In this document: positions 1 through 10,940 of the stretch, one piece after another
Position numbering within the stretch: position 1 is the stretch's first letter
How the letters are laid out: every line of letters begins with the position of its first letter
NCBI RefSeq assembly: GCF_965363235.1
Contig: NC_134841.1
Location: forward strand, 35,183,440 to 35,247,439
DNA from: Mytilus galloprovincialis
Lineage: Eukaryota; Mollusca; Bivalvia; Mytilida; Mytilidae
Direction: 5' to 3'
DNA length: 64,000 bases
Made by a program: the position numbers and the translations under genes
Notes under the pieces: model-generated
Told to the model about the DNA's origin: nothing
The model's database searches: none
What the model saw: the letters and a program-made list of their open reading frames with translations, nothing else

Positions 1-1341
1 AAACGGCACAAACTTTTCAGTAAACGACAGTTCGGATTTATAAGCGGTCGTTCAACAGTACTCCAACTATTACAAGTTATGGATAAATGGACTGAAATTT
101 TAGACAGAGGAGGATGTGTGGATGTCGTAAAAAATGTATACTGTGACTTTATGAAAGCATTTGACAAGGTGCCGCACCTAAGATTGCTACACAAACTTGA
201 TAAATACCAAATTACAGGACAATACAACACATGGATTAGATCATTCTTATTAGGACGAAAACAAAGAGTTATAGTTAATGGGGAGAAATCCGAATGGAAA
301 GATGTCACGAGCGGAATACCTCAAGGTTCAGTGCTAGGCCCAATTTTATTCGTACTATATATAAATGATATGCCTGAAGTCACCAGTATTGGCACAGACA
401 CATACCTTTTTGCAGATGACACCAAAGCATTTAGAGGTATATTTCAACAGTCTGATTGTGAACACCTGCAAGAAGACATTCATGCACTTCATGAATGGTC
501 AGAAAAATGGCTCCTATGCTTCCATCCAGACAAATGTAAGGTGATGAGAATAGGACGATCTAAAGTAGAACAGAAAGCTTACACATTGAAGGAAGGAATA
601 ACACCGATGGAATACGTAGAAGCTGAGAAAGATATAGGAGTTACCATCGACACCAAATTATCATTTGAACAACATATGCATGAAAAGATAAACAAAGCAA
701 ATTCAATCATGGGAATACTAAGAAGAACAATGGAATACATGGATATGAATACATTTAAATTATTATACACAGCTTTAGTACGACCACATCTTGAATATGC
801 CAACCAGGTATGGTGTCCACATTTGAAGAAACAAATTGAAGCCATTGAAAATGTCCAAAGAAGAGCAACTAAACAAATACCTGGACTATCAACATTAACA
901 TATGAAGAACGACTTAGAAAACTAAAACTTCCAACATTAGCCTACAGAAGATCTCGAGGTGACATGATAGAAATGTACAAAATACTATCAGGAAAATATG
1001 ATGATGATGTATCAGACTTTATATCACCGTGTACTGACTCCAACACTCGAGGACACCATCTCAAATTGTATAAAACAAGATCTAGACTAGATGTAAGAAA
1101 ATATACATTTACACAAAGAGCAGTAGAAATTTGGAACAGTCTACCAGAAAAAGTAGTATCAGCACCAACAATTCCATGTTTTGAAGCCAGATTATACCGT
1201 TACTGGGAAAATCAAACACAAAAATATAAATATAGTGAAAAAATACACACGACCGGACAAGACCTAAGTAAAAAAAGTTTAGACAAGGAGCTGACAGAAG
1301 AGGATTCCTCAGGAATCCTACAGTCAGAAGAGGATCTGTGA
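1..1341 (+). CDS. Non-LTR retrotransposon reverse transcriptase, C-terminal part
   Basis: The frame is open from base 1, so the 5' part lies outside the window; 446 residues are visible. It begins with the FSKRQFGF..GRST block that precedes the palm. The reverse transcriptase core follows: motif A YCDFMKAFDKVPH (about 160-200), motif B SGIPQGSVLGP (about 310-345), and motif C LFADDTK with the catalytic Asp pair (about 410-425). The downstream stretch LVRPHLEYANQVW and an EIWNSLP-type C-terminus are typical of the CR1/Jockey group of LINEs. The seen part has no stop or frameshift, so the copy may be fairly young. Its 3' end after the stop is not marked by a poly(A) or simple-repeat tail that I can see. 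The exact clade cannot be settled by eye. Confidence 0.9.
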   Translation, partial: KRHKLFSKRQFGFISGRSTVLQLLQVMDKWTEILDRGGCVDVVKNVYCDFMKAFDKVPHLRLLHKLDKYQITGQYNTWIRSFLLGRKQRVIVNGEKSEWKDVTSGIPQGSVLGPILFVLYINDMPEVTSIGTDTYLFADDTKAFRGIFQQSDCEHLQEDIHALHEWSEKWLLCFHPDKCKVMRIGRSKVEQKAYTLKEGITPMEYVEAEKDIGVTIDTKLSFEQHMHEKINKANSIMGILRRTMEYMDMNTFKLLYTALVRPHLEYANQVWCPHLKKQIEAIENVQRRATKQIPGLSTLTYEERLRKLKLPTLAYRRSRGDMIEMYKILSGKYDDDVSDFISPCTDSNTRGHHLKLYKTRSRLDVRKYTFTQRAVEIWNSLPEKVVSAPTIPCFEARLYRYWENQTQKYKYSEKIHTTGQDLSKKSLDKELTEEDSSGILQSEEDL

Positions 1342-1882
1342 GTATCTGTGAGTAAAATTTAAAAGGCGACACGTTAAGGAAAAGGAATAAGGTATGGAAG
1401 GGTACACCAAACTATTTATAAAAGACTCGATAAGTATATGCTTCAAGATGTGTGTTTAACTTGCTTGATTCAACTTATTGTTTAGGTATGCATGATTGCT
1501 TTCTAAGTTAAATAGTGTGTGTGGATTAATTTTTATGTTGATATGTATAAATAGTCTAATGCACTCGGTTTCTCTTTGTCGATTTTAATACCTCTCCAAA
1601 ATTTAGGTTGGCAAAAGTTTTGAACATACAGATTTAAAAAAAATCTTTTGGTTTTTAGGTCTTGTCATATCAAGTCAGAATTATTTTAAAGAGAGCCGAA
1701 ATATCAATAAGGACTTTCAAACTCATAAGTCGAAAATTAACAAACACTATAGTCATATTATTTGTTTTTGTCTTAGAATGTGCTGCATGTTACTGCTCCT
1801 AAGACCAATGAAAAGTTAGTTGTTTTCAATTCACTAAATTTGGAGGAACTTAAAAATTTGTTCAATTTCTGACGTCTTGATA
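1342..1882. other. Intergenic, LINE trailer and repeat remnants
   Basis: No gene is seen. The first part is probably 3' trailer of the preceding LINE, with 'atctgtgagt' repeated at its start. Around 1690-1745 the words 'actttcaaactcataagtcgaaaat' recall the 3' end of dispersed family B, also found near 26,900, 35,180 and 57,430. Confidence 0.4.
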
Positions 1883-3040
1883 AGCCTTGGTCGCAACAAG
1901 CCCACGACACTTCTATGCAGCTCCACGACATGAAATTTGGTCAAATCGTGGGTCATCTGTGATCGTCGTACGACAATCGCATGACAGTTGCACGATATTT
2001 TGAGCATGGTGGCGCTGTCGTGTGTCGTGGGACGAAAATTCGACATGCACCTTTTTTGCTCTAAAATCGTATCACTGTCTTGTGGCTGTCGTGAAAGTGT
2101 CTTACCACAGTCGTGCGACTGTTGTGCGATAAACACATTGTCGTGGGTACCAGTATAAACCATTTTAATAAAACAATCGTCGCAGGGCTGTCGTACGACA
2201 TTTTCACGACCGTCGCAAGACACTCGTGATACAGTCGCACGATTGTCTCACGAATACCAAATTTCGTACGATGCTCGCACAGCATTTATTGTCTGTCGTA
2301 CGACAGTGTTACTTTCGTCGTGCAGCACATTTACGTTTTATTAAAAAGAATACAAATCGGCGGGAATGGATGTTTGGAAAAACATACCGTCTACCGTTTA
2401 AAGAGGATTGCTTTTCCACCAGAACGATTATGTTCGGCCCTGTTGAAGAGGCGTCTTTCCGGGCTCCAACAAGAGCAAACTATAGTCCTGTTAGCGCTGA
2501 TTTGAGCCCGTGAACAGTATAGGAACGCTCGACATTGGTGGGTTAAGCCATGGATCGAACGGCGCCTGATATTTGGGCAGTATAGTACACTGATGCAAGA
2601 GTTGGAACGGGAATGTGTCAGTGATCTCGTTGGATTCATGCGGATGGAGCCTGGCATGTTTCAAGAGCGTTTGCTGAGAGTCGCCACTCGTATCACAGTT
2701 GCACAACAGTCGTGCGACCGTGGCACGACAGTAACACGACAGTCACACGCGCAAACCAATACATGAAAACATGAAAAAAAAGCCCCAAACAACTCACGAT
2801 TGTCGTACGATTGTCGCACGACTGTTGCACGACTGTCTCACGACCGACTTGCGACAAGAACACGACAGTACAATTACATATTTTTTTCTGTCTTGTACCC
2901 ATCGTGGAACCATCTTGGTCATGTCGTAGCTGATGTGACCACTCGAAATATTATTTTGACATTTTGCACGACTGTGCCACGACATCTATTTTATAGATCT
3001 TCCACGACAAAAAATCGTACGATCTGTTGTGACCGGGGCT
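1883..3040. mobile_element. Non-autonomous PIF/Harbinger-like element with CGAC-rich arrays
   Basis: The two ends are imperfect inverted repeats. The left end reads agccttggtcgcaacaa (from 1883) and the right end, reversed, reads agccccggtcacaacag (from 3040). Inside each end are dozens of degenerate copies of TCGTRCGAC/GTCGCACGA in both orientations (about 1910-2320 and 2690-3025). Such subterminal arrays are plausible transposase-binding sites. Between them is a piece of Harbinger transposase (2320-2697). The flanking trinucleotides are ATA on the left and TTA on the right, so a 3-bp TWA target duplication is suggested but not exact. About 1.16 kb, probably an old copy. Confidence 0.6.
2320..2697 (+). 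pseudogene. Broken PIF/Harbinger transposase N-terminal exon
   Basis: In one frame the translation runs through an arginine/leucine-rich N-terminus (LLKRRLSGLQQEQTIVLLAL), then an in-frame TGA at 2503-2505. It then gives NARHWWVKPWIERR, FGQYSTLMQELE and MEPGMFQERLLRVATRI. The WWVKPW and FGQYxTLxQEL blocks with a following M-P-x-x-F-x-E-L-L-x-x-V-x-x-I segment are the standard first exon of Harbinger transposases. The catalytic DDE region is absent, and after RI the sequence enters the CGAC array. It is therefore a stranded exon, not an active enzyme. The nuclease and the Myb-like partner must come from elsewhere if the element is mobile. Confidence 0.75.
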
Positions 3041-4254
3041 TTAAGACACTGATAAGTTTCCAAAAAAGAGGGATTCATTTCTATTCTAGTCACTTTTTAT
3101 AGCTATGGTTCATTATGATAATGGTCACTAAATCCTTTTCGAAATTTGTGTCATATTGGGATCTTATTGAACCAGCTCCTTTCACTGATATAGCAATATT
3201 CGATAGAGTTCTTCAGAGGACATCTAAGAATTATTATTGGTCAATAAACCTGTCAGATTTTTGTCAGGGTAACGGACGAATACTTAGTAATATTGCTTAT
3301 AGTATAATGATGTTGAGCGGGCGGGCGGTAAAAAGTAGATAAAAGTTTGTGCAATGAACTCCTCTCTTAACTTTTCAACCAAGATCTTGGAAACTTCAAA
3401 GGAATATTGTACATATATTGAAGTTGTGCACCTGCTATTATGAAATTGTTCAAAGCATGCTGACAGGTGATACAAGTTTTGTGTAGTCAACTTCTCCGAA
3501 AGTTTTATTTTGGAAACTTGACAGAAAGATTGCACACATGTTGAAGTAAAGTTGTGTACCTAAAAATAGAATTGAGAAATATTTACATTTCAATTTTTTA
3601 AAATATTTTAAAGCATTCAGTTTAAAACATTCTCCATTGCTGAAGCAACATTTTGCGCAACATGACCTTTTTGGTCTATTTTAATGTTATACCAGTATAG
3701 TTTACATTGTTGATATTCAGGTCTGTGACAGCAATGAAGTTGCTGATTTGAATACTTTCTCTGCTTATCTATGCATTTTGAATCTTTGTTTTGTCAACGT
3801 AATATGAGGACAGATTAAATAATGGACTTTAAGTGATATAGATATAAAAAATTTCTTTCTAAACCCTGTTTTCCATATATTTTTCTTATAAATGGAGTTT
3901 AATGCTGTCATAGATGAGTTAAATTCTAGTAGTTATTTTTTAATATTAAGAACTAACTTAGTTTTCTATTTGTTTATGACTTGCAAAGACATGTACACTG
4001 TAAGAAATAATGAGATAATACAAAACATTATTTGTGAATGTGATCAGGAATTACCTCGTCAAAGACTGTACACGATCCATTGATATGATTGATATACCTT
4101 TGTCATAAAAATTTTTAAAGCTTTTTGATTTGTTTATTGAAATAAATGTTTTGTTATTGGTACATGAAGAATAGGAATACTTCATATAAACCTTAAACTC
4201 GTTAATACTGTTTTTGTTCATTTCCAGGCTATCGATAGATTAGGTGGACAGCAA
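3041..4254. other. Intergenic stretch with a duplicated repeat
   Basis: No gene is supported. The segment 3390-3560 holds 'tgaagttgtgcacctgctattat' followed by a diverged second copy about 120 bp on ('gttgaagtaaagttgtgtacct'). The same words recur at 13915-13945, so this is a dispersed repeat. The rest is AT-rich with no clear structure. Confidence 0.45.
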
Positions 4255-6471
4255 ATGAAGCAGGAGTGTGATAAACCTTTTATGAACAACTTAATAAGAA
4301 ACAAGAGAAGACATCGTAATAGAATTCACCACAAAGCGAAAACTTCAAATAATCCAGATCACTGGAAAAAATTTAGAGAAATTCGTAATGAAATTATCAG
4401 CTTAGTTAGAAAGGCAAAAGAAGATTATAAGTGCAAACTGACATCTCAACTTATTGACAAAAATATTCCTCCTGGTAAATGGTGGCGCATTGCCATGTCT
4501 GTATCAAATTTTACTAAAAATAGAGAGTCCCCCCCTTTTTTGGAACATGATGGCCAAATTTTTATTCATCCATTGGACAAATCAGAGATCCTGAACAATC
4601 ATTTTGCTAATATAGCTAATATTGATACAGAACCAGAAATTCCGGATAATAACGAGCCTCCTCCATGTCATTTAAATAAATTTGTCATCACTGAGAAAGA
4701 AATTTTAGATCAGTTAAAAATCTTGAATATTAACAAACCAGCTGGACCTGATGGTATCAGTCCTAGAATTTTAAAAGAGGTTGCTAGCTTTATTTCTAAA
4801 CCATTAACTAAGTTATTTAATATGTCTCTATCAGTTAAACAGGTTCCACTGTTATGGAAAATTGCACATGTTAATCCTATTTTTAAAGGAAAAGGTAGTC
4901 CACATTCAGCTCTAAACTATCGTCCAATATCTGTTACTAGTATTGTTTGTAAGATTATGGAAAAAGTTCTATTTAAACAGCCAGGTGACTCTACTGTTAA
5001 TCAGTTAATTGAAATATATCATAAAATTATTAGTAATATGGATAGTGGGAGGGATGTGAGGTTTGTATTTTGTGATGTATCTAGAGCTTTCGATAAAGTT
5101 TGGCATAAAGGACTTTTATTTAAACTTAAACAATCTGGCATAAATGATCAGCTCTTATCTTGGATAGATAGCTATCTTTCAGATCGTCAACAAAAGGTCG
5201 TTTCAGAAGGTTTTTCGTCAACTCTAAGAAGTATACATGCAGGTGTTCCCCAGGGATCAGTTTTAGGACCCTTTCTGTTTCTTATTTATATAAATGATAT
5301 AGTAAATGACATTTCTAATGATATTAGACTTTTTGCAGATGACACCTCTTTATTTGTTATAGTAGATGATGATCCTGCTGTAGCAGCTGCTTCTTTGACT
5401 GATGACTTGGATGTTATCTCAAATTGGGCAAAATCATGTGCTGTTCAATTTAACTCTAAGAAAACTAAAAATATTGTATTTACAAGAAGGGAAAGGGAAC
5501 ACCCACCTGTATTTTTTGGGATAAATGGGGAAGAGGTAGAGAAAATAAATATTCACTGTCATCTTGGGATAACATTTCAGTCATCAGCTTCATGGAAATC
5601 ACATATTGATATTATTTATAAAAAAGCATGCTCTCGTCTATCTGTGCTTCGTCAAGTTAAGCATTTATTAGATAGGAGTTCACTTATACGTATTTATTAT
5701 GCTTTTATTAGACCTATATTAGAGTATGGGGATGTTGTATGGGGCAATTGCTCCCAGCACGAGTCTGAGCTTCTTGAAAATATTCAGATAGAAGCCGCTA
5801 GAATAATTACAGGTTTACGACGTAATTCCTCCAGACAAAAACTTTATATTGAATTAGGTTTAGAAACTCTGGAGAATAGACGTAATAAACATAAGCTTGT
5901 ACTATTCTATAAAATATTAAATGGGATGACACCTGCATACTTATATGAGTTAGTCCAGCCATATCTTCCCAGACAAACCCCTTATACTTTGAGGAATGAA
6001 AATAACACGTTTCACCCGCCTCTTGCTAGAACTAGCTCTTATTTCAATAGTTTCATTCCTTCCGCTATAAGACTTTGGAACAGTCTTCCTTTGAGTTTAC
6101 AAAAATCCCCAAGTTTGGGTATATTTAGAAGTGGACTGGACAAGTTTTATAGGACTGATGATATATTTAAACCCTTCAACTATTGGATAAGGAAACTTAA
6201 TATAAGTCATTGTCAACTCAGAAATAATGCTAGCAACCTAAAATCTCATTTGTTTAATCAATTCTTATCCGTGAACACTTTTTGTGCAAACTGTAACCAC
6301 CCTGTTGAGGATAACAAACATTTCTTTTTCATTTGCCCAAAGTACAATGATGTAAGACAGATTGATACGGTGCTTTTTGTCCGCGATTTGCTTTTTGTCC
6401 GCTTTTGCTTTTTGTCCGATTACAGATCCTTCTTGATTCCATTAACTCCATTGCTGATAATGTTGATATAA
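4255..6471 (+). CDS. Non-LTR retrotransposon ORF2: reverse transcriptase and CCHC tail (5' truncated)
   Basis: The frame encodes 738 residues. There is an N-terminal linker rich in basic residues and no apurinic endonuclease, so the copy is 5' truncated. The reverse transcriptase shows GPDGISPRILKE, NYRPISVTSIVCKIMEKV, motif A FVFCDVSRAFDKVW (residues about 270-283), motif B GVPQGSVLGPFLF, and motif C RLFADDTSLF (about 357-366). A C-terminal C-x2-C-x8-H-x5-C knuckle (CANCNHP..KHFFFICPKY) starts near residue 677. Two lesions stand out. Near residue 241 MEKVLFK joins directly to QPGDSTVNQL, skipping about 17-20 residues that normally hold the L..QSGF block (in-frame deletion). Near residue 705 a small tandem insert pushes the frame off its true end (see 6371-6578). 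Jockey/CR1-like; clade uncertain. Confidence 0.88.
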   Translation: MKQECDKPFMNNLIRNKRRHRNRIHHKAKTSNNPDHWKKFREIRNEIISLVRKAKEDYKCKLTSQLIDKNIPPGKWWRIAMSVSNFTKNRESPPFLEHDGQIFIHPLDKSEILNNHFANIANIDTEPEIPDNNEPPPCHLNKFVITEKEILDQLKILNINKPAGPDGISPRILKEVASFISKPLTKLFNMSLSVKQVPLLWKIAHVNPIFKGKGSPHSALNYRPISVTSIVCKIMEKVLFKQPGDSTVNQLIEIYHKIISNMDSGRDVRFVFCDVSRAFDKVWHKGLLFKLKQSGINDQLLSWIDSYLSDRQQKVVSEGFSSTLRSIHAGVPQGSVLGPFLFLIYINDIVNDISNDIRLFADDTSLFVIVDDDPAVAAASLTDDLDVISNWAKSCAVQFNSKKTKNIVFTRREREHPPVFFGINGEEVEKINIHCHLGITFQSSASWKSHIDIIYKKACSRLSVLRQVKHLLDRSSLIRIYYAFIRPILEYGDVVWGNCSQHESELLENIQIEAARIITGLRRNSSRQKLYIELGLETLENRRNKHKLVLFYKILNGMTPAYLYELVQPYLPRQTPYTLRNENNTFHPPLARTSSYFNSFIPSAIRLWNSLPLSLQKSPSLGIFRSGLDKFYRTDDIFKPFNYWIRKLNISHCQLRNNASNLKSHLFNQFLSVNTFCANCNHPVEDNKHFFFICPKYNDVRQIDTVLFVRDLLFVRFCFLSDYRSFLIPLTPLLIMLI
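6371..6418 (+). repeat. Three tandem tgctttttgtccg units inserted in a LINE
   Basis: The 13-mer tgctttttgtccg starts at 6371, 6389 and 6406, with 4-5 bp between copies. It lies exactly where the LINE protein stops resembling its family, and it moves the original C-terminus into another frame. The unit looks like a recent local tandem expansion or a filler insertion. Confidence 0.75.
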
Positions 6472-6578
6472 ATATTGAATTATTACTTTTTGGAAACAGA
6501 TTATTTTCATATGATATGAATATTGCTATTTTTAAATCTGTTCATAAATATATCAGTGACACTCAACGTTTTGTTTGA
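6420..6578 (+). pseudogene. Displaced C-terminus of the LINE ORF2
   Basis: Read from 6420, a different frame from the main ORF, the sequence gives LQILLDSINSIADNVD, LFGNRLFSYDMNIAIFK and ends in ISDTQRFV-stop at 6576-6578. This is the sort of hydrophilic tail seen after the CCHC knuckle in this LINE type, and it fits the missing end of the 4255-6471 protein. The tandem insert just upstream explains the frame change. Confidence 0.7.
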
Positions 6579-7008
6579 AACTAACTTATTGTTTGTTTCA
6601 TTTAGTTTTTTTTTTTTTTTTTTCCTCCACTTAAACATTAATTCATTTAATCCACTAAGCAAGCTTAGTGTCTCTTTCAAGCCATATATATATATTTCTA
6701 ATGACTTATAAAGGATATTTGCATGTTTTAAGAAGGTTCTTGAATACATGATGAGTAATTGCCTATATACTTAAATATACTTTGCATTTAGTAAGTAACA
6801 ATGTAAACATATATTTGCTCGTGTGTGCTCATAAGTAGCATGCATGTTCCACTACATGTATATATATTGCATTATTTTAATACAGTTGTTATAATTGAAT
6901 TATACCTTGAACATGTAATATGGAGAGAGCTTTTATAGGCTGTGCCTGTTGCTCAATCCTTTTCATATCTTAATGAATAAAATATGTTTAAAATCAAATA
7001 ACTTAAAG
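6579..7008. other. LINE 3' trailer and AT-rich spacer
   Basis: The stretch includes a poly(T) run at about 6607-6624 and a short (TA)n tract near 6687. It contains no supported gene. ORFs here are low-complexity artefacts. Confidence 0.4.
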
Positions 7009-7186
7009 GTGAAGCCACTGGACCAGAGTAATCAGGAAATAGTCCTCGAAATTAAACGTTCAAATGATGAAATAATGGAACTGAAGAAGTCAGTTGAGAG
7101 CTTGAAGAAAGCAGATGAAGATATGACATTAGTGGTGAAAAAGTTAAAATCATTTCATGAAGATACAGTACCTTGGAATATAAGGG

Positions 7187-8235
7187 GTAATCATTTCACA
7201 TTCAACAGTTGTAACATATTATAAACGGTTCCAATTTGGCAAAATTAAGCATAACATATAATATATGTTCAAGGTATCTCGGATATTCCGCTGTGTATAT
7301 GTTGAGGCTATGTACTTAGAGAAAACGTCACGACATCTGTCGTCCCAAAATACAGCTCCAAATAAGGCCTCACTAAAGGATTTGAATTGTAAGTTTAAAT
7401 TTTGATACTGCTGTTCATACCGTTAATCGTTAATTTTCCCCCCAATTTTTTTTTAAAATTTAGCAAGGAAGTAACACCTAGTGAAATACTGCGGTTTCTG
7501 AAAAGACAAAAACAATAGAAGAAAAGTAGACACAGATTTCGAAAATTACTAAATGACGGCGAAAACAACTATTGATACGTTTTTTTTTAGTTGCATGTAT
7601 TATGTTGGACATCCATTTTCTAATTATTATATGTATATATTGCGCGTGTAATTTTGCTTTAATAAGTGCGCAAAAATTATTTCGGTTCTATCGTACTCGT
7701 TTAGCTTAATTGAACCGATTTAGTTTAAATCGAAAGTGAACGTTTCACAAGTCAAAACGGCCGTAATCGTCAGACCACTCCTTATTGGAGTTATTGACAT
7801 TACATGACGATTTTTACCAATATTTTTGCATTTTTGCCGAATATCTAAAAAAATTAATACATGTAGATTTATAAACACTTCAATCAGCAAACATTATCTG
7901 CAAGACGAGATCTACAAATACCACTCTTTATAAAAGTAATTTCTTTCAATGAAGATTTTGTTCACGCTGTTTTAATGTTTTGGACAGAAAAAAAAAGATA
8001 GAGTAAACAGAAAGAATGATCACTGTACAAGATCAATAAAACATATTTTTGTCTTGAATTCTTTTCTAGTCCACCATGATAGAGAGTGTCCTTTGTTGAA
8101 GATTCCCCTAGACATAGGTAATCGACACAGGTTCTTTAAAGCCTCTTAAGATGGTACATCTTGATGAGATAGCGAGCAACCAACACCAGAAAAACAATAA
8201 ATGCAATGAACAGTTATCTTATTGTTGATTTTCAG
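7187..8235 (+). other. Intron of the STAND/ankyrin pseudogene
   Basis: It is bounded by gtaatc at 7187 and ttttcag at 8235, between a phase-1 coiled-coil exon and the NTPase exon; the joined codon is g|aa (Glu), giving NIR-EQIN. No other gene or named repeat is seen inside, apart from AT-rich sequence with short poly(A) and poly(T) runs. Confidence 0.55.
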
Positions 8236-8814
8236 AACAAATAAATGGGGTCCTTATGGAGTGGAAGCCAAGGATAAGATGTTTATAATAACAAGAGCTG
8301 CCAAACATGTACTGAAATGTATAAAGGAGAACAGTTGTGTTACTATCACTGCTAGTTCAGGCGTAGGAAAGACGGCTACACTCCAACATGTGGCATTACA
8401 GATGGCGGCAGTAGGGTACGATATACTTCTAGTGACAGAACCAGGTCACATTATCAAGTTTTATAACCCAAACAAGAAAACACTGGGAACTATTCTTTAA
8501 ACCAGAATGACATGAAAGTTTGGGATCCTGTCCTGTCAGAGAGAATAAAAAAGATTCTTTCAAACAAATGTTTGAAAATAATTGTAGCATGTCGATTACA
8601 AGTGTACCAGGATGAAAAATTTGTATCTTTATCCGTTTTAAAATCATGTGTATGTAACCTATTATCAGAAAGCTTGTGCTTGCCTTATGCTGAAAGGGGG
8701 TCAATAGCTGCGTTTTATCTGAAAACTAAAGCTCTTGATATTACAGATTTGTTTGATTTATACGATTGTTTCCCACTTTTATGTAAATTGTATAATGAAA
8801 ATCCTCGGTCTATT

Positions 8815-9320
8815 TCTTAAATTTATTCTTACATACTTTTGATTTTTTAACCCTGTATGCAAACATTCCCAGGAAAATTTTAATATTGTTTGTACGCACA
8901 TTGAACGACAAATTTATGTGACGCATAAAATTATCTGACGTCAGACACTCAAATCAATAAATGTGTTCGTAGATAGTAGATGTTTTTGTGTTCTGTTAAA
9001 TTGTTCCTTTTAAAATTGTTAAACGATGATGACTGATGTACCCATATTTTGACTATTATATTTATTGTGTCTGTTTATTTAACGCATCAATGTGAAAATA
9101 TCGGAAATTGATGAGACTGTCATTAAAGTGAGAGGGTTAGCGCTATAGAACCAGGTTTAATCCACCATTTTCTACATTTGAAAATGCCTGTACAAAGTCA
9201 GGAATATGACAGTTCTTGTCCATTCGTTTTTGATGCGTTTTGTTATTTGATTTTGCCATGTGATTATGGACTTTCCCAATTGATCTTCCTCTAAGTTCAG
9301 TATTTTTGTGATTTTACTTT
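8815..9320 (+). repeat. Dispersed family C repeat inserted in the pseudogene
   Basis: Coding similarity stops after LYNENPR and resumes at LNIT..FINPFTVYE. The intervening half kilobase matches 56045-56315 and parts of 44700-44880. Shared words are 'gtgagagg.ttagcgc', 'aaccaggttcaatccaccat' and 'aagtcaggaatatgacagtt', then 'gttcagtattattatgattttac'. It also shares 'tacccatattttgactatt' with 49525. Its borders carry no GT-AG pair that would make it a normal intron, so I call it an insertion. Confidence 0.7.
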
Positions 9321-10445
9321 CCCTAAATATCACCTATTTCTTCATTAATCCTTTTACAGTTTATGAAGCAGAGATTGACAAGCTACAGAAAAACGGGTTT
9401 TTCGGTAAATACTGTGCTTTGGCTTTATGTGTCATATTTAACAACAGTTTGAATGAGAATATATTAATAGAGGACGTGAACGAAGAAACAAGAGCTGTCA
9501 TCGAGAACACATGTGAGGCATGCAGATTGGAGAAAGGGACATCAATGCTTACTTTACAGGATGACCTTAATTCATTGATACATACGTTTTTAAAAAAGGA
9601 ACAAAACATATACAAAACTATTCATGATAAAATATTTGACTTTCTGGTGGACTACTTTGGACAGAAAAATATCCGCTGCTTGATAAAGAATGCACACAGC
9701 GGTTTGATAAGGGAAAGATTTTTATTAGAAAGACAAAATAATGTGGATAAATTTATAACAGTGTTGCCGCCTAAATATCATCAAATTTACACACAAAGAA
9801 TGATTGAGGACTGGTCAAAGGGTAAAGTCAATGATGTATTTTGTAACATTAATATGGACATACCTCAGTTCAGAAAAAATTTCTCTGCTGTTTGAATAAA
9901 CTGGACATAACTTACCAGAGACAATTAGCACACACCTGTGATGTATATTACAATGATACTTCTCTGTTAATGTCATGTTTCAAAGGGATATTCCAACGAT
10001 GCAATGGTGTTTTAATCATGATGTTGGTGTTAATCAGTGTAGGAATGATGAAACAACTCTATTGTTAGTAGCTGATAAGAAAGGTTGGTCAGAAATAGTA
10101 AAGATATTGTTATTCAAAGGGGCGGACTATAATAAATGTTACAATAATGGTCTTTGTCGCTGGTCACCTTTAATAAGTACTTGTCATGAAGGACATACAG
10201 ATATAGTTAGAATGTTATTGGACATAGGTGCAAATTATGACGAATATTACAGTGATGGTTGGTCACCAGTAATGAGTGCTTGTAGATATGGACATACAGA
10301 AATAGTAAGGATGTTGTTAGACATAGGAGAAGAATATAATAAATGTGAAAATAATGATTGGTCACTTGTGAAGATTGCTTGTCATGAGGGACATATAGAA
10401 ATAGCAAGGATGTTGTTAGAAATAGGAGCAGAATACAATAAATAT

Positions 10446-10940
10446 GAAGATGATGGTTGGTCATTTCTAGCGCTGGCTTGTAGTAAGGGATATCCAGAAA
10501 TAGTAAGAATGTTGTTAGAAATAGGAGCAGAATACAATAAATATGAAGATGATGGTTGGTCACTTCTAGCGCTGGCTTGTAGTAAGGGATATCCAGAAAT
10601 AGTAAGAATGTTGTTAGAAATAGGAGCAGAATACAATAAATATGAAGATGATGGTTGGTCACTTCTAGCGCTGGCTTGTAGTAAGGGATATCCAGAAATT
10701 GTAAGAATGTTGTTAGAAATAGGAGCAGAATACAATAAATATGAAGATGATGGTTGGTCACTTCTAGCGCTGGCTTGTAGTAAGGGATATCCAGAAATAG
10801 TAAGAATGTTGTTAGAAATAGGAGCAGAATACAATAAATATGAAGATGATGGTTGGTCACTTCTAGCGCTGGCTTGTAGTAAGGGATATCCAGAAATAGT
10901 AAGAATGTTGTTAAACATAGGAGCAGAATACAATTCATGT
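10446..10940 (+). repeat. Five near-identical 99-bp ankyrin units in tandem
   Basis: Units start at 10446, 10545, 10644, 10743 and 10842. Each encodes EDDGWS(F/L)LALACSKGY then PEIVRMLL(E/N)IGAEYN plus linking residues, 33 residues in all. The copies differ at only a few bases, while the ankyrin units on either side are clearly diverged. This points to recent unequal exchange or slippage at 99-bp register. Confidence 0.95.
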
